46,503 nucleotides of DNA from JADGNZ01 sp035995985. GTDB taxonomy: Bacteria; Acidobacteriota; Thermoanaerobaculia; Gp7-AA8. Of this stretch, positions 17,981-25,448 are shown piece after piece; within the stretch, counting starts at the first letter, position 1; every line of letters starts with the position of its first letter. The notes beneath the pieces are model-generated. The model was not told the DNA's origin and made no database searches. It saw nothing but the letters and a program-made list of their open reading frames with translations. The DNA is taken from NCBI GenBank assembly GCA_035995985.1, contig DASYJY010000013.1, positions 1 to 46,503 on the forward strand, written 5' to 3'. The translations under genes were made by a program, and so were the position numbers.

Positions 17981-18540
17981 TGGCGCGCCTCTTCCCACGA
18001 AACGGCGCGCAGTTCGACGTGATCGTTCACATGCGCAACTTTGTAGTACGTGCACGGCCGCGTCTCGTCGTCGTAGTACGGCGCGAACAGATCGAGGAAC
18101 GCCGTCGGCTCGATCGCCGTGACGGTGTGCAGTGTGCCGGGCGATTTCCGCAACACGAGCGCGTCTTCGTCAGGCCCGAGCAACACCTCGCCGCAATCAC
18201 GTGCGCGCAGCGATGCGGCGTCGATCCACTCCAACGTGCGGACGCGCATCCGTCCGCACAACACTTTCGAGATGACATCGAGTTTCGGATGATCGTGCAA
18301 CGGAATCGTCTCTCCTGCGCCGAGCGCGAAGATGCTGGCGTGGAAGGTGGGATCGGTCGTGAAGACCTCTTCGCGAAATCCGTGATCGGCGACGGGAAGC
18401 GCCAGCAGCCGCGCCACTTCATCGGTATCGCAGCGAAGTTCGCGCGCCGCTTCCATGAGTGACTTCACTGCTTCGTCGCTCCAACCATTGCGCGCAGCGG
18501 TCTCCGCTTCCGCCACCACACGCCGCATTTCCGGGGTCAT
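17977..18540 (-). CDS. Thiol dioxygenase, ADO/PCO-like cupin
   Basis: A 187-aa cupin of the cysteamine dioxygenase / plant cysteine oxidase family. Members use iron and O2 to convert a thiol to a sulfinate, acting on cysteamine or on N-terminal Cys of proteins. Visible signatures are IPLHDHP with His82 and His84, KVLCGRMRVR, and TLHTV with His138, giving the three-His iron site. FLDLFAPYY and RPCTYYK follow near the C-terminus. The Cys163-x-Tyr165 pair sits where human ADO has its Cys-Tyr crosslink. About 60 N-terminal residues are helical and charged. It lies 27 nt downstream of the ATP-grasp gene and overlaps the next gene. No strong ribosome site is seen. Confidence 0.8.
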   Translation of the reverse strand: MTPEMRRVVAEAETAARNGWSDEAVKSLMEAARELRCDTDEVARLLALPVADHGFREEVFTTDPTFHASIFALGAGETIPLHDHPKLDVISKVLCGRMRVRTLEWIDAASLRARDCGEVLLGPDEDALVLRKSPGTLHTVTAIEPTAFLDLFAPYYDDETRPCTYYKVAHVNDHVELRAVSWEEARQ

Positions 18541-18567
18541 GATTTCCGATGGACTGATGCGCGGATG

Positions 18568-19749
18568 TTACTTCATCAGCCTCCGCCGCATCTCCTCGGC
18601 GCGCTCATGAATCGCGTCGTACGACTCGCCGGCGATCTCAATTTGTCCGAGCACGACGCCAAACTCCGAGACGGGGCGGACGCGCTCGTCCGCACGGCGA
18701 AAGGCCGAGAACTCCGGCATCGCCGTGGCAGCGTCGTAGTCGAGCAGATTGCCGGCGAGATCGTCGTCGAAGGTGATGACATTGAACTGTCCGGCCACTC
18801 GTCCCGTCGTCGTCGGCAACTTTCGCGGCGACTTACCACTCGCTACGTCGGCAACAGCGGCGAAGATGTCCGCGCCGAGTCCGAGCTCGTAGATCCCGCC
18901 GAAGCAGGCCGCCGAACGGCCGTTGACCTCGGTCAGCCGGACGCCGTTTTCCGTCAGCCAGAATTCGATATTGAAAAATCCGCCGCCGAACTCGAACGCA
19001 CGGATGGTCTCGATCGTCTTCGCGCGCAACGTCTCCGCCGTTTCCGCATCGACGCGAGACGGCGTCGAGAAGTTGTCGATGACGCGCGTGCCGGGAAAGG
19101 TGTTCGTATCAGTCATCGCCCAGATCTGAATCTCGCTGTCGAGCGACCACCCTTCGACCGTGACCTGACGTCCTTCGATGAACTCCTCAAAGAGCATCAT
19201 GTCCGTCGTCGCGAGCGGATACTTCGCGAGATCGATGGCGCGTTCGAACAGTCGGTAGTACTGACGCGTCCACGCCGGCAACTCCCGCCGCGCCAGCTCC
19301 ATCGCCGCGCGCGCTTCATCATCCGAGGCGACTTTGAATCCGAGCAGGCCAAGCTTCAGCCAGGGCGGTTTCAAATACGCCGGATACGCGATCGCCGGCA
19401 GCGGCTCATCGAGCAGCAGCGGCTGACAACGAATCGGATCCACCTCTGCTCGCCGCCCATACAGCTTGTGCAGACAAAGAAAGACCGCCTCCGGCGACGG
19501 ACCGGGCAGCTTCGCCTCCTGCGCCAGTACCGCCGCAATCAAATCGCCGAGGTCGTGCGTCGAAACGACGGCGGCAACGTGATGCTCCGCCATCACCGCC
19601 CGGCACCGATCGAGATACGCGATCGGATCAAACTCCGGCGACGCCTCCCAATGACTGATCCCCGCATCGACAAAATGAAAGCGATGCCCCCTGACGCGCT
19701 CGAAAGCCCAGCGGTCGTAGGGGTCGGGACAAACGACGAGGATGTCCAT
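18568..19749 (-). CDS. ATP-grasp domain enzyme
   Basis: A 393-aa ATP-grasp protein. These enzymes join a carboxylate to an amine or thiol through an acyl phosphate. The N-terminal pre-ATP-grasp domain starts MDILVVCPDPYDRWA. Central strands include YPAYLKPPW, where the Lys would bind ATP, and MLFEEFIEGRQVTVEGW. The catalytic end shows FFNIEFWLTENGVRLTEVNGR, the typical Glu/Asn metal site followed by a substrate Arg. The C-terminal domain has FNVITFDDD. The ATG at 19749 starts on the first beta strand; the frame extends to 19806 without family sequence. No Shine-Dalgarno is present, and TACGCT lies 9 nt upstream, fitting a leaderless start. Substrates are unknown. Confidence 0.8.
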   Translation of the reverse strand: MDILVVCPDPYDRWAFERVRGHRFHFVDAGISHWEASPEFDPIAYLDRCRAVMAEHHVAAVVSTHDLGDLIAAVLAQEAKLPGPSPEAVFLCLHKLYGRRAEVDPIRCQPLLLDEPLPAIAYPAYLKPPWLKLGLLGFKVASDDEARAAMELARRELPAWTRQYYRLFERAIDLAKYPLATTDMMLFEEFIEGRQVTVEGWSLDSEIQIWAMTDTNTFPGTRVIDNFSTPSRVDAETAETLRAKTIETIRAFEFGGGFFNIEFWLTENGVRLTEVNGRSAACFGGIYELGLGADIFAAVADVASGKSPRKLPTTTGRVAGQFNVITFDDDLAGNLLDYDAATAMPEFSAFRRADERVRPVSEFGVVLGQIEIAGESYDAIHERAEEMRRRLMK

Positions 19750-19758
19750 TGAGGTGGG

Positions 19759-19764
19759 AGCGTA
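19759..19764 (-). promoter_or_regulatory. Likely -10 element of the ATP-grasp unit
   Basis: TACGCT on the minus strand ends 9 nt before the ATG, with no ribosome site between them. A -35 is not convincing. Confidence 0.35.
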
Positions 19765-19805
19765 CACGAGGCTGTTGTGAGGAATCGACGAGGTAGAATC
19801 GGTCA

Positions 19806-19910
19806 ATGACGAGGATCGTTCATAGCGACCCGGAAATCATGGGCGGCGAGTTGGTTTTTGTTTGCACCCGTGTCCCGGTCTACAATGATCCGATCTGCGG
19901 CGCCGGGTAA
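19806..19910 (+). pseudogene. DUF433 antitoxin-like relic
   Basis: The 34-codon frame begins MTRIVHSDPEIMGGELVF and CTRVPVY, matching the opening of DUF433 proteins (DPEIMGG and a TRVPV motif). It then loses homology and stops at 19908-19910. Full DUF433 proteins are about 75 aa and usually partner a PIN-like toxin, so this is a truncated relic. TAGAAT at 19794-19799 ends 6 nt before the ATG, so a promoter may survive. Homology ends near 19883, where the antiparallel DUF2335 relic begins. Confidence 0.65.
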
Positions 19911-20095
19911 GACGCGGTCATACCAGCGAGTATCTCCGGGTGCGGAAGCGGACCTTGGAAAACGGTCCCTTCGACGCGCGCCACAAACTGCGGCTGCGGG
20001 TCGGAGCGCCACGCGGCGAGTTACGTTCGATGTCTTCGACGCGGCGCTGGAGCCGTCGGCGCTCGTCCGTTTCGCGGCTTGTTCTTCCCACGCGG
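19881..20095 (-). pseudogene. Frameshifted DUF2335-like relic
   Basis: Read on the minus strand, VFQGPLPHPEILAG (about 19964 to 19922) continues after a one-base frame change as YDRVLPGAADRII (to 19881). Together these resemble the DUF2335 signature GPLPPPE followed by a Y...LPGAAERI segment. Upstream, another frame gives RRVEDIERNSPRG and could be the N-terminal part, which would require a second frameshift. The gene is broken and its C-terminal membrane part is missing. The call rests on one motif, so confidence is moderate. Confidence 0.45.
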
Positions 20096-20100
20096 AAAGT

Positions 20101-20223
20101 CTAGCGCAGCGCGGTGTCCATTAGGGTCAGTTGTTCGTTTCCCGCGCGGTCAACGGGCTTGTCGCCGAACGCCTTCATCGCCGCGTTCATGTCCGCCGCA
20201 ACGAGCGACCAATCGGCAGACAT
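20101..20223 (-). CDS. Possible 40-aa protein
   Basis: A short frame encodes MSADWSLVAADMNAAMKAF and ends DTALR, with an amphipathic composition that looks protein-like. AGGAGG lies 13 nt before the ATG, which is rather far. It may be a genuine small gene or another fragment of the relic region. From 20224 to 20421 I see no gene, only sequence downstream of the FecR gene. Confidence 0.3.
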   Translation of the reverse strand: MSADWSLVAADMNAAMKAFGDKPVDRAGNEQLTLMDTALR

Positions 20224-20421
20224 GCGCGAGCGTCCGCCTCCTGGCCAGAACCCGACCAGTTATAGGAATCCAACGAACCCACAAGATCGAGAGTTCGCGC
20301 GAGGCCACGGAAGAATGAAGGACGCACGAAAAGGAAATCAGAACTCACAGTAGTGGCGCTCCCACAAATCGTGACTGTCTCATATTGTGAGAAGGTTTTC
20401 ACAAGCTCACGGTCCATCGCT

Positions 20422-21150
20422 CTAGTGATGCCCGCCGGGGCCGCTGGGCGGTTGGGGCGGACGGGATGGCGGAGGCGGTGGGGCGCCGTGGGTGCCGGGA
20501 TCGCCGGCCGGGCGGCCATGATCGTCGTGGCCTCCGCGCGGATCCTGCGGGGCGCCGTCGCGGCGGCCGGGGGCGTCCTGGCGACGGTCGTCGGGAGTTT
20601 TCATCGGGCGATCGGGCGGCGGATCGCGGCGGGTGAAACTGGATGTTTCGCCGGCGTGGACGAGGAACGGCTCGGGGCGCAACGGGGATCGGATCTCGAC
20701 GGTACCTTCGAACACGTCGACGATCGTTTTCCCCGCCGCGTCGACTTCGACGTTGTACTGCGTCCCGCGCACCGCCAGCAGCGCGCCGGGTGTCTGGACG
20801 ATGCGCGGCTCGGAGCCGGTGATCTTGTCGAACATCGCGTGGATCCGTCCGCGCTCGACGGAGAGGATCACCCCGGGCGTGCCGCCGGCGAGTTGCACGT
20901 CGGTCGAGCTGAAGATTTCGAATTTCGCGCGCTGCGGTTCGGCGGCGATGAGCGCGTACGAGAACCAGCCGGTGTGGACGCGATCGCCGCTCTGCGCGCG
21001 CGAACCTTTCGCAGCGGGCGATTCCTGCGTCGTGGTCTTGAGAGTGACGGTGCGCTTGACGTCGTCGAAACGGTAGCCGACCGGCGCCGGCGTGGTGGTC
21101 GTCGCCGCGGCGGCGGTGAGCATGGCGAGCGATGCGAGCAGTGTTTTCAT
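20422..21150 (-). CDS. FecR domain protein with proline-rich tail
   Basis: A 242-aa exported protein. The signal peptide (about 20 residues, MKTLLASLAMLTAAAA) is followed by a FecR-type beta-helical core with DRVHTGWFSYALI, GRIHAMFDKI and TPGALLAVRGTQYNVEVD, the best family marker. Residues about 185-242 are disordered, rich in Pro, His, Gly and Arg, and end PPPPPSRPPQPP. In other bacteria FecR domains sense cell-surface states and pass signals inwards. Here the gene is 7 nt downstream of the response regulator, so it is likely the last gene of that unit. It lacks the N-terminal cytoplasmic and transmembrane part of classical FecR, so it is probably wholly periplasmic. Confidence 0.8.
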   Translation of the reverse strand: MKTLLASLAMLTAAAATTTTPAPVGYRFDDVKRTVTLKTTTQESPAAKGSRAQSGDRVHTGWFSYALIAAEPQRAKFEIFSSTDVQLAGGTPGVILSVERGRIHAMFDKITGSEPRIVQTPGALLAVRGTQYNVEVDAAGKTIVDVFEGTVEIRSPLRPEPFLVHAGETSSFTRRDPPPDRPMKTPDDRRQDAPGRRDGAPQDPRGGHDDHGRPAGDPGTHGAPPPPPSRPPQPPSGPGGHH

Positions 21151-21157
21151 CACGGCC

Positions 21158-22519
21158 TCATTGAGTTTCGAGCGAGATATCGAGTCGTTTGATTTTGCGC
21201 GCAAGGGTCTTGCGTTCGATGCCGAGAATGTAGGCGGCCTGCGTCTGATTCCCGCCGGTGGCGCGCAGCACGGCGATGATGTGACGTTTTTCCGCCTCAT
21301 CGAGCGATACGAGGTCGTCCTCTGGCTGGGCTGTCGCGGCCGCGGCTGGTTTCGGCTCGGACGACGGCGCGATGTCGCGCAACGTACGCGACGCGGCGGC
21401 AGGATCGACGAGCGCGCCGGAGTCGATGACGGTGCGGCGGATGACCTGTTCCAGCTCGCGCACGTTGCCCGGCCATGAATGCGCGGCGAAGACATCGAGG
21501 ACGGACTGCGACGGGCCCCCGACCGAATCCTTCTTCATCTCCTCGCCCACGCGCCGTTTGAAGTGATCGACGAGGAGCGGGATATCCGTAACGCGGTCGC
21601 GCAGCGGCGGGACGGCGATCTCGTATCCGGCCAGGCGGTAATACAAATCCTCGCGGAACTTCCCTTCGGCGACCAACCGCTTGATGTCGCGATGCGTGGC
21701 CGCGATCAGCCGGACGTCGACGCGATGACTCTTGTCCGCGCCGAGGGGAGTGACCACGCCGTCCTGCAGAAAGCGCAGGAGCTTGACCTGGAAGGCCGGC
21801 GAGATATCGCCGATTTCGTCCAGAAACAGCGTCCCGCCGTCGGCCCGCGAAAGAGCGCCGCGGCGATCCTGGCGCGAGTCCGTGAACGCGCCGCGCGTTG
21901 ATCCGAACAGTTCGTTCTCCAGCAGCGTGTCGGGAATCGCGCCGCAGTTGATGGCGATGAACGGACCGGCAACGCGGTCGCCGAGGTCGTGGATCGATTG
22001 CGCGACGAGCTCTTTTCCGCTGCCACTCTCGCCGAGAATCACCACCGGCACGTTGAGCGAAGCGACGCGCGCGATGGCTTTGTACATGGCGATCATCGAC
22101 GGATGCGAGCCGACGATGCGAGAGGCAGGACCTGGCTCGATCGCGACGTCCTCCGCGACGCGATCGCCGAGAGCGGCGCGAACGCGCGCGATCAATTCGC
22201 TGAGATCGAACGGCTTGGCGATGTAATCGAACGCGCCGATGCGTTGTGCCAGCGCGGTCGTTTCGATCGTGCCGCGAGCCGTCATCAGAATCACGCGCGG
22301 CGGATTGCGGCGTTCGGAAATCGCCTGCAGCAGCGTCAGGCCGCTCTCGCCCGGCATGTAGATGTCGCTGAGCACGAGGTCGATACGATGCGCGCGTAGC
22401 GCCTGCAGCGCGGAGGTGACGTCGCCGGCCTGCACGGTTTTCAGCCCGACTTTTTCGAGAGCCATGGCCGCGCTCTCGCGGATTCCGATGTCGTCGTCGA
22501 CTACAAGCACAGTCGCCAT
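21158..22519 (-). CDS. NtrC-type response regulator
   Basis: A 453-aa regulator. The receiver domain has DDD at residues 8-10 and the phosphoacceptor Asp52 in LVLSDIYMP. The AAA+ domain has Walker A GESGSGKE, Walker B GGTLFLDEIGD and the R-finger region, and the C-terminal Fis-type helix-turn-helix reads GGNQTQAAYILGIERKTLA. The sigma54-contact loop is GAFTDS rather than the canonical GAFTGA, which may alter or abolish sigma54 contact. The ATG overlaps the kinase stop by one base (TGATG), so the pair is coupled. Predicted partner: the CHASE2 kinase. Confidence 0.9.
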   Translation of the reverse strand: MATVLVVDDDIGIRESAAMALEKVGLKTVQAGDVTSALQALRAHRIDLVLSDIYMPGESGLTLLQAISERRNPPRVILMTARGTIETTALAQRIGAFDYIAKPFDLSELIARVRAALGDRVAEDVAIEPGPASRIVGSHPSMIAMYKAIARVASLNVPVVILGESGSGKELVAQSIHDLGDRVAGPFIAINCGAIPDTLLENELFGSTRGAFTDSRQDRRGALSRADGGTLFLDEIGDISPAFQVKLLRFLQDGVVTPLGADKSHRVDVRLIAATHRDIKRLVAEGKFREDLYYRLAGYEIAVPPLRDRVTDIPLLVDHFKRRVGEEMKKDSVGGPSQSVLDVFAAHSWPGNVRELEQVIRRTVIDSGALVDPAAASRTLRDIAPSSEPKPAAAATAQPEDDLVSLDEAEKRHIIAVLRATGGNQTQAAYILGIERKTLARKIKRLDISLETQ

Positions 22520-24240
22520 CACATCGCTCCTGCTTTCGCTGACTCCGCCGCAACCGGCAACGTGATGCGGAATCGCGAGCCACCCTGCACGCTGTCGAGG
22601 CTTGCCGCGCCGCCGTGCCATTTGGCAATTTCGGAGACGAGCGAGAGCCCGAGCCCGAGGCCGTTCGTGCCGGCGGCGGTGGTGCCACGCACGAAACGCG
22701 CGAAGATTTTCTCGCGCTCCGTCTCGCTGATGCCCGTTCCACGGTCTTCCACTTCGAGGATGGCATCGTTGGCGCGCCGCGTGACGCGAATCGTGACCGC
22801 GCCGGCGGTGTACTTGAGCGCATTTCCGACAAGGTTGTCGACGACGCGTTCGAGCAGCGCCCCGTCGGCGCGGACGAAGACGTCGCGATCGGCGGAGACG
22901 AACAGCGTGCGGTCGGTGCCGGCGCGAAGGAAATCGACCCGCGCGGAAACGAGCTCACCGAGGTCGATGACGCTCGACGACGATGCGAAGTCGCGCAGCG
23001 GGAGGCGTTCCAGATCGAGCAGCGTACCGACCATCGTCTCCAGCTTGCCGGCTTCGTGTTGCAGCAGCGAGACGACGCGCTTCCGCTCGGCCTCACTGAG
23101 ATCGAATCCGTTCATGAGCTGGGTGAGGCTGCGCATCGACGCGAGTGGCGTTCTCAATTCATGCGCAAGCACGCGTTTCGACTCAGCGTCGCGCTCGCGG
23201 TGATCGATGTAGCGCTCTTCGCTGCTGTGCAAAGCGGCAGTGATGATGCGCGTTTCGAGAACGCCAACGGCGATCACCGCGGACGCGATGAGCGTGATGA
23301 ACGGGATGGCGGTTCCGTTCGCGAGCAGCGCGATACCGCCGGCGACGATCGCGACGAGGACGATGCTCGCGGCGATGCGGCGCCGCCGCGCCATCAGAAT
23401 CGCTGCGATGCCGATCGCGGCGAAAACGCCGGCAGCGATCGGACTTTCGGTGATGACGTCGCCGCGAATGATCGACTCGGTCGCTGCGGCATGAACCGTG
23501 ACCCCGGGATCGGGCTGATGCCCGCGCGTTGTCGGCGTGAGCACACGGTCGCCGAGGGCGAGAGCGGTCGGGCCGACGAAAACCAGTTTGCCGTGAAGAT
23601 TTTTCGCCGGATTGCGAAGAAAATCTGCGGCGCTGATCCTAGGGATCGCACTCGGGCGCGTCCGGAATGCGGGCGCGATCGAACGTCCGATCGGAATCGG
23701 CGCGCCGGTGATGAGCGAAGCGGCTTCGACCGAGAGCGCGGTCAGCGAGAGATCGCCGCTCTGTTTCGTCGTGGCGAGCCGCCGCAGGATGCCGTCGTGA
23801 TCGAGCTCGAAATTGCCGTGCGCTGGTGTGACGGAGTCCGGCGACAACGGCAATCGCGGCATCAACCAACGTCCGCGTTCATCGACGACTGCTACAGCGA
23901 GCACCGGCAGACGCTTCGCCGACGCCATGAGTATCTCGTCGCCGTTGCGCGCCTCAGCGATGAGGATGTCGAGGATGACACCGCGCGCACCGGCGTCCGC
24001 GGCACGGTCAACGATCGAGGCGAGTTTGGCACGATCCCACGGCCAGGCGCCGACCTCACGCAGCGACTGCTCGTCGATCGCTACGACGACGGTCCGTTGC
24101 GCGGCGTGTTGCGGCAGTCGCCGCAGGACCAGATCGCGCGCGGGCAGCTCAACCGCATCGACGACGTCGAATGCCAGCAGCAGCGTCACGGCGACACCGG
24201 CCGCGATCGCGATCATCACCGCCCTTCGCCTCGGCAGCAT
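22519..24240 (-). CDS. CHASE2 sensor histidine kinase
   Basis: A 573-aa membrane kinase. One N-terminal helix (about 8-28) leads into an extracytoplasmic CHASE2 domain (about 30-255: RTVVVAIDEQSLREVGAWPW, KLVFVGPTALALGD). Three close transmembrane helices follow (about 270-335). The H-box is AHELRTPLASM (His near 357), the N-box VDNLVGNALKY, and the G-boxes DRGTGIS and GLGLGLSLV, all intact. CHASE2 ligands are unknown. The start is only 4 nt after the menE stop, so the kinase may be expressed with the menaquinone genes, and a redox or quinone-linked cue is possible but unproven. Confidence 0.9.
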   Translation of the reverse strand: MLPRRRAVMIAIAAGVAVTLLLAFDVVDAVELPARDLVLRRLPQHAAQRTVVVAIDEQSLREVGAWPWDRAKLASIVDRAADAGARGVILDILIAEARNGDEILMASAKRLPVLAVAVVDERGRWLMPRLPLSPDSVTPAHGNFELDHDGILRRLATTKQSGDLSLTALSVEAASLITGAPIPIGRSIAPAFRTRPSAIPRISAADFLRNPAKNLHGKLVFVGPTALALGDRVLTPTTRGHQPDPGVTVHAAATESIIRGDVITESPIAAGVFAAIGIAAILMARRRRIAASIVLVAIVAGGIALLANGTAIPFITLIASAVIAVGVLETRIITAALHSSEERYIDHRERDAESKRVLAHELRTPLASMRSLTQLMNGFDLSEAERKRVVSLLQHEAGKLETMVGTLLDLERLPLRDFASSSSVIDLGELVSARVDFLRAGTDRTLFVSADRDVFVRADGALLERVVDNLVGNALKYTAGAVTIRVTRRANDAILEVEDRGTGISETEREKIFARFVRGTTAAGTNGLGLGLSLVSEIAKWHGGAASLDSVQGGSRFRITLPVAAESAKAGAM

Positions 24241-24244
24241 CGGG

Positions 24245-25243
24245 CTATGGTAGCGCTAGCTCGTGCAGCAGTTTGGCGCGCAACAGTTTTCCTAACGGCG
24301 AGCGAGGAATTGCTTTCACTCGATGCACAGCGCGAATTCGTTCGAACGGATGCACGCGCTCGTTGAACGCGCCGGCAAACGACGGCTCGATCGCCGTCGC
24401 GAGATGGATTACGTGGCCGAGCCGTTCGTCGGCAACCGCGACGATCGCCGCATCGTTGCCGGCCAGCGCGTAGAGGATGCGATCAAGCCGTTTGAGATCG
24501 ACCGACTCTCCGCCGATTTTGACGAAATCGCCTGCGCGTCCGATGACGCGCAGCGTTCGCCCATCGACCTCACCCAAATCCTCGGAGACGAACCAGCCAT
24601 CGATCTTCGGATCGATGAGGCCATCCTCCGTTGCATAACCGGTGAACAGCGACGTTCCGCGAAAGGCGAGCCGGCCGGCCGATTCGCGTCGCGCTTCGAT
24701 GTGTCCGAGGAGCGTCTCTTCGACCGCGATGGTCGAAGCGCATTCGGTCATGCCGTAACTCGGCAGCGTGGGCCAATCGCCGCGTTCGATGTTGAAGATG
24801 CCGCCGCCGACGAGAATCGCGCGCAGTGCTTTTGATGGCTTGAGCCGCGCCGCAATCAGGTCCTGCACCTGCGCCGGCACGAGTGACGCAATCGTGGCCT
24901 CCGATTCCGCAAACGCGCGCGGCTCCCAAGGCATCGGCAGCGCGCGTGCGCCGGCGAGGTGGCATCGCGCATACACGCCGAGTCCGCCGACGTGGAATGT
25001 TGGAAGGACCGCCGCCCAGACATCGCGCGACGTGACACCGAGCCGCTCGTTCACCGCCGCCGCCGAGGCGAGGATGGCCTGCTTCCACAAGGCGACAAGC
25101 TTGATGTCAGCGGTGGATCCCGAGGTGGCGACGAAGACATGGGCATTGATGTCGGGAACCCTCCTCTCCAATCGCACGCGCTCCTCGGAGGGCATGCGCG
25201 GATTGAGAAGAAGGTGGGATTCGGAAGACTCGAAATCGATCAT
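24245..25243 (-). CDS. menE: O-succinylbenzoate-CoA ligase, compact MenE-like
   Basis: A 332-aa ANL-superfamily enzyme that activates o-succinylbenzoate to its CoA thioester in menaquinone synthesis. It shows YGMTECAST (motif A5), GWFVSEDLGEVDG (A7), GRAGDFVKIGGE (A8) and PRSPLGKLLRAKL (A10 Lys). The P-loop reads ATSGSTADIK instead of the usual TSGTTGxPK, but its Ser/Thr and Lys are kept. At 332 aa it is about 120 residues shorter than typical MenE, lacking much of the N-terminal subdomain. Identity rests mainly on neighbours menC, menA and menB. A different acyl-CoA ligase is possible. Confidence 0.8.
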   Translation of the reverse strand: MIDFESSESHLLLNPRMPSEERVRLERRVPDINAHVFVATSGSTADIKLVALWKQAILASAAAVNERLGVTSRDVWAAVLPTFHVGGLGVYARCHLAGARALPMPWEPRAFAESEATIASLVPAQVQDLIAARLKPSKALRAILVGGGIFNIERGDWPTLPSYGMTECASTIAVEETLLGHIEARRESAGRLAFRGTSLFTGYATEDGLIDPKIDGWFVSEDLGEVDGRTLRVIGRAGDFVKIGGESVDLKRLDRILYALAGNDAAIVAVADERLGHVIHLATAIEPSFAGAFNERVHPFERIRAVHRVKAIPRSPLGKLLRAKLLHELALP

Positions 25244-25270
25244 TAGTGGTCTTCGCGGCGTTCGCGGCCG

Positions 25271-25402
25271 GAGCGCTGGCGTCCCGCCGGCTGGCTCGGC
25301 GGCGTCCCCGCCGCCGAATGGGAGGCGTGCGCCGGCATTGAGCGGTTCGCCGTTCGGCGGCGAGACGCCGCCGAGCCAGCCGGCGAGGACGCCAGCGTTC
25401 CA
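25271..25402. repeat. Dispersed inverted repeat, GCTGGCGTCC family
   Basis: Two long arms face each other: GCTGGCGTCCCGCCGGCTGG from 25275, continuing to about 25318, and its near complement from about 25353 to 25397, ending GGACGCCAGC. The spacer is about 35 nt. It fills most of the 205-bp gap between menC and menE. Related repeats are a known source of spurious AGVPPAGSAAS-like translations. Confidence 0.85.
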
Positions 25403-25448
25403 TCCTTCGCGCGCGGAAGCGCGCTCAGAAAATCGGAGCGTTTAGTCA

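Noticed and set aside
25244..25448. A gene in the menC-menE gap
   Set aside because: The gap is mostly a long inverted repeat, and the short frames are the known spurious translations of that repeat family.
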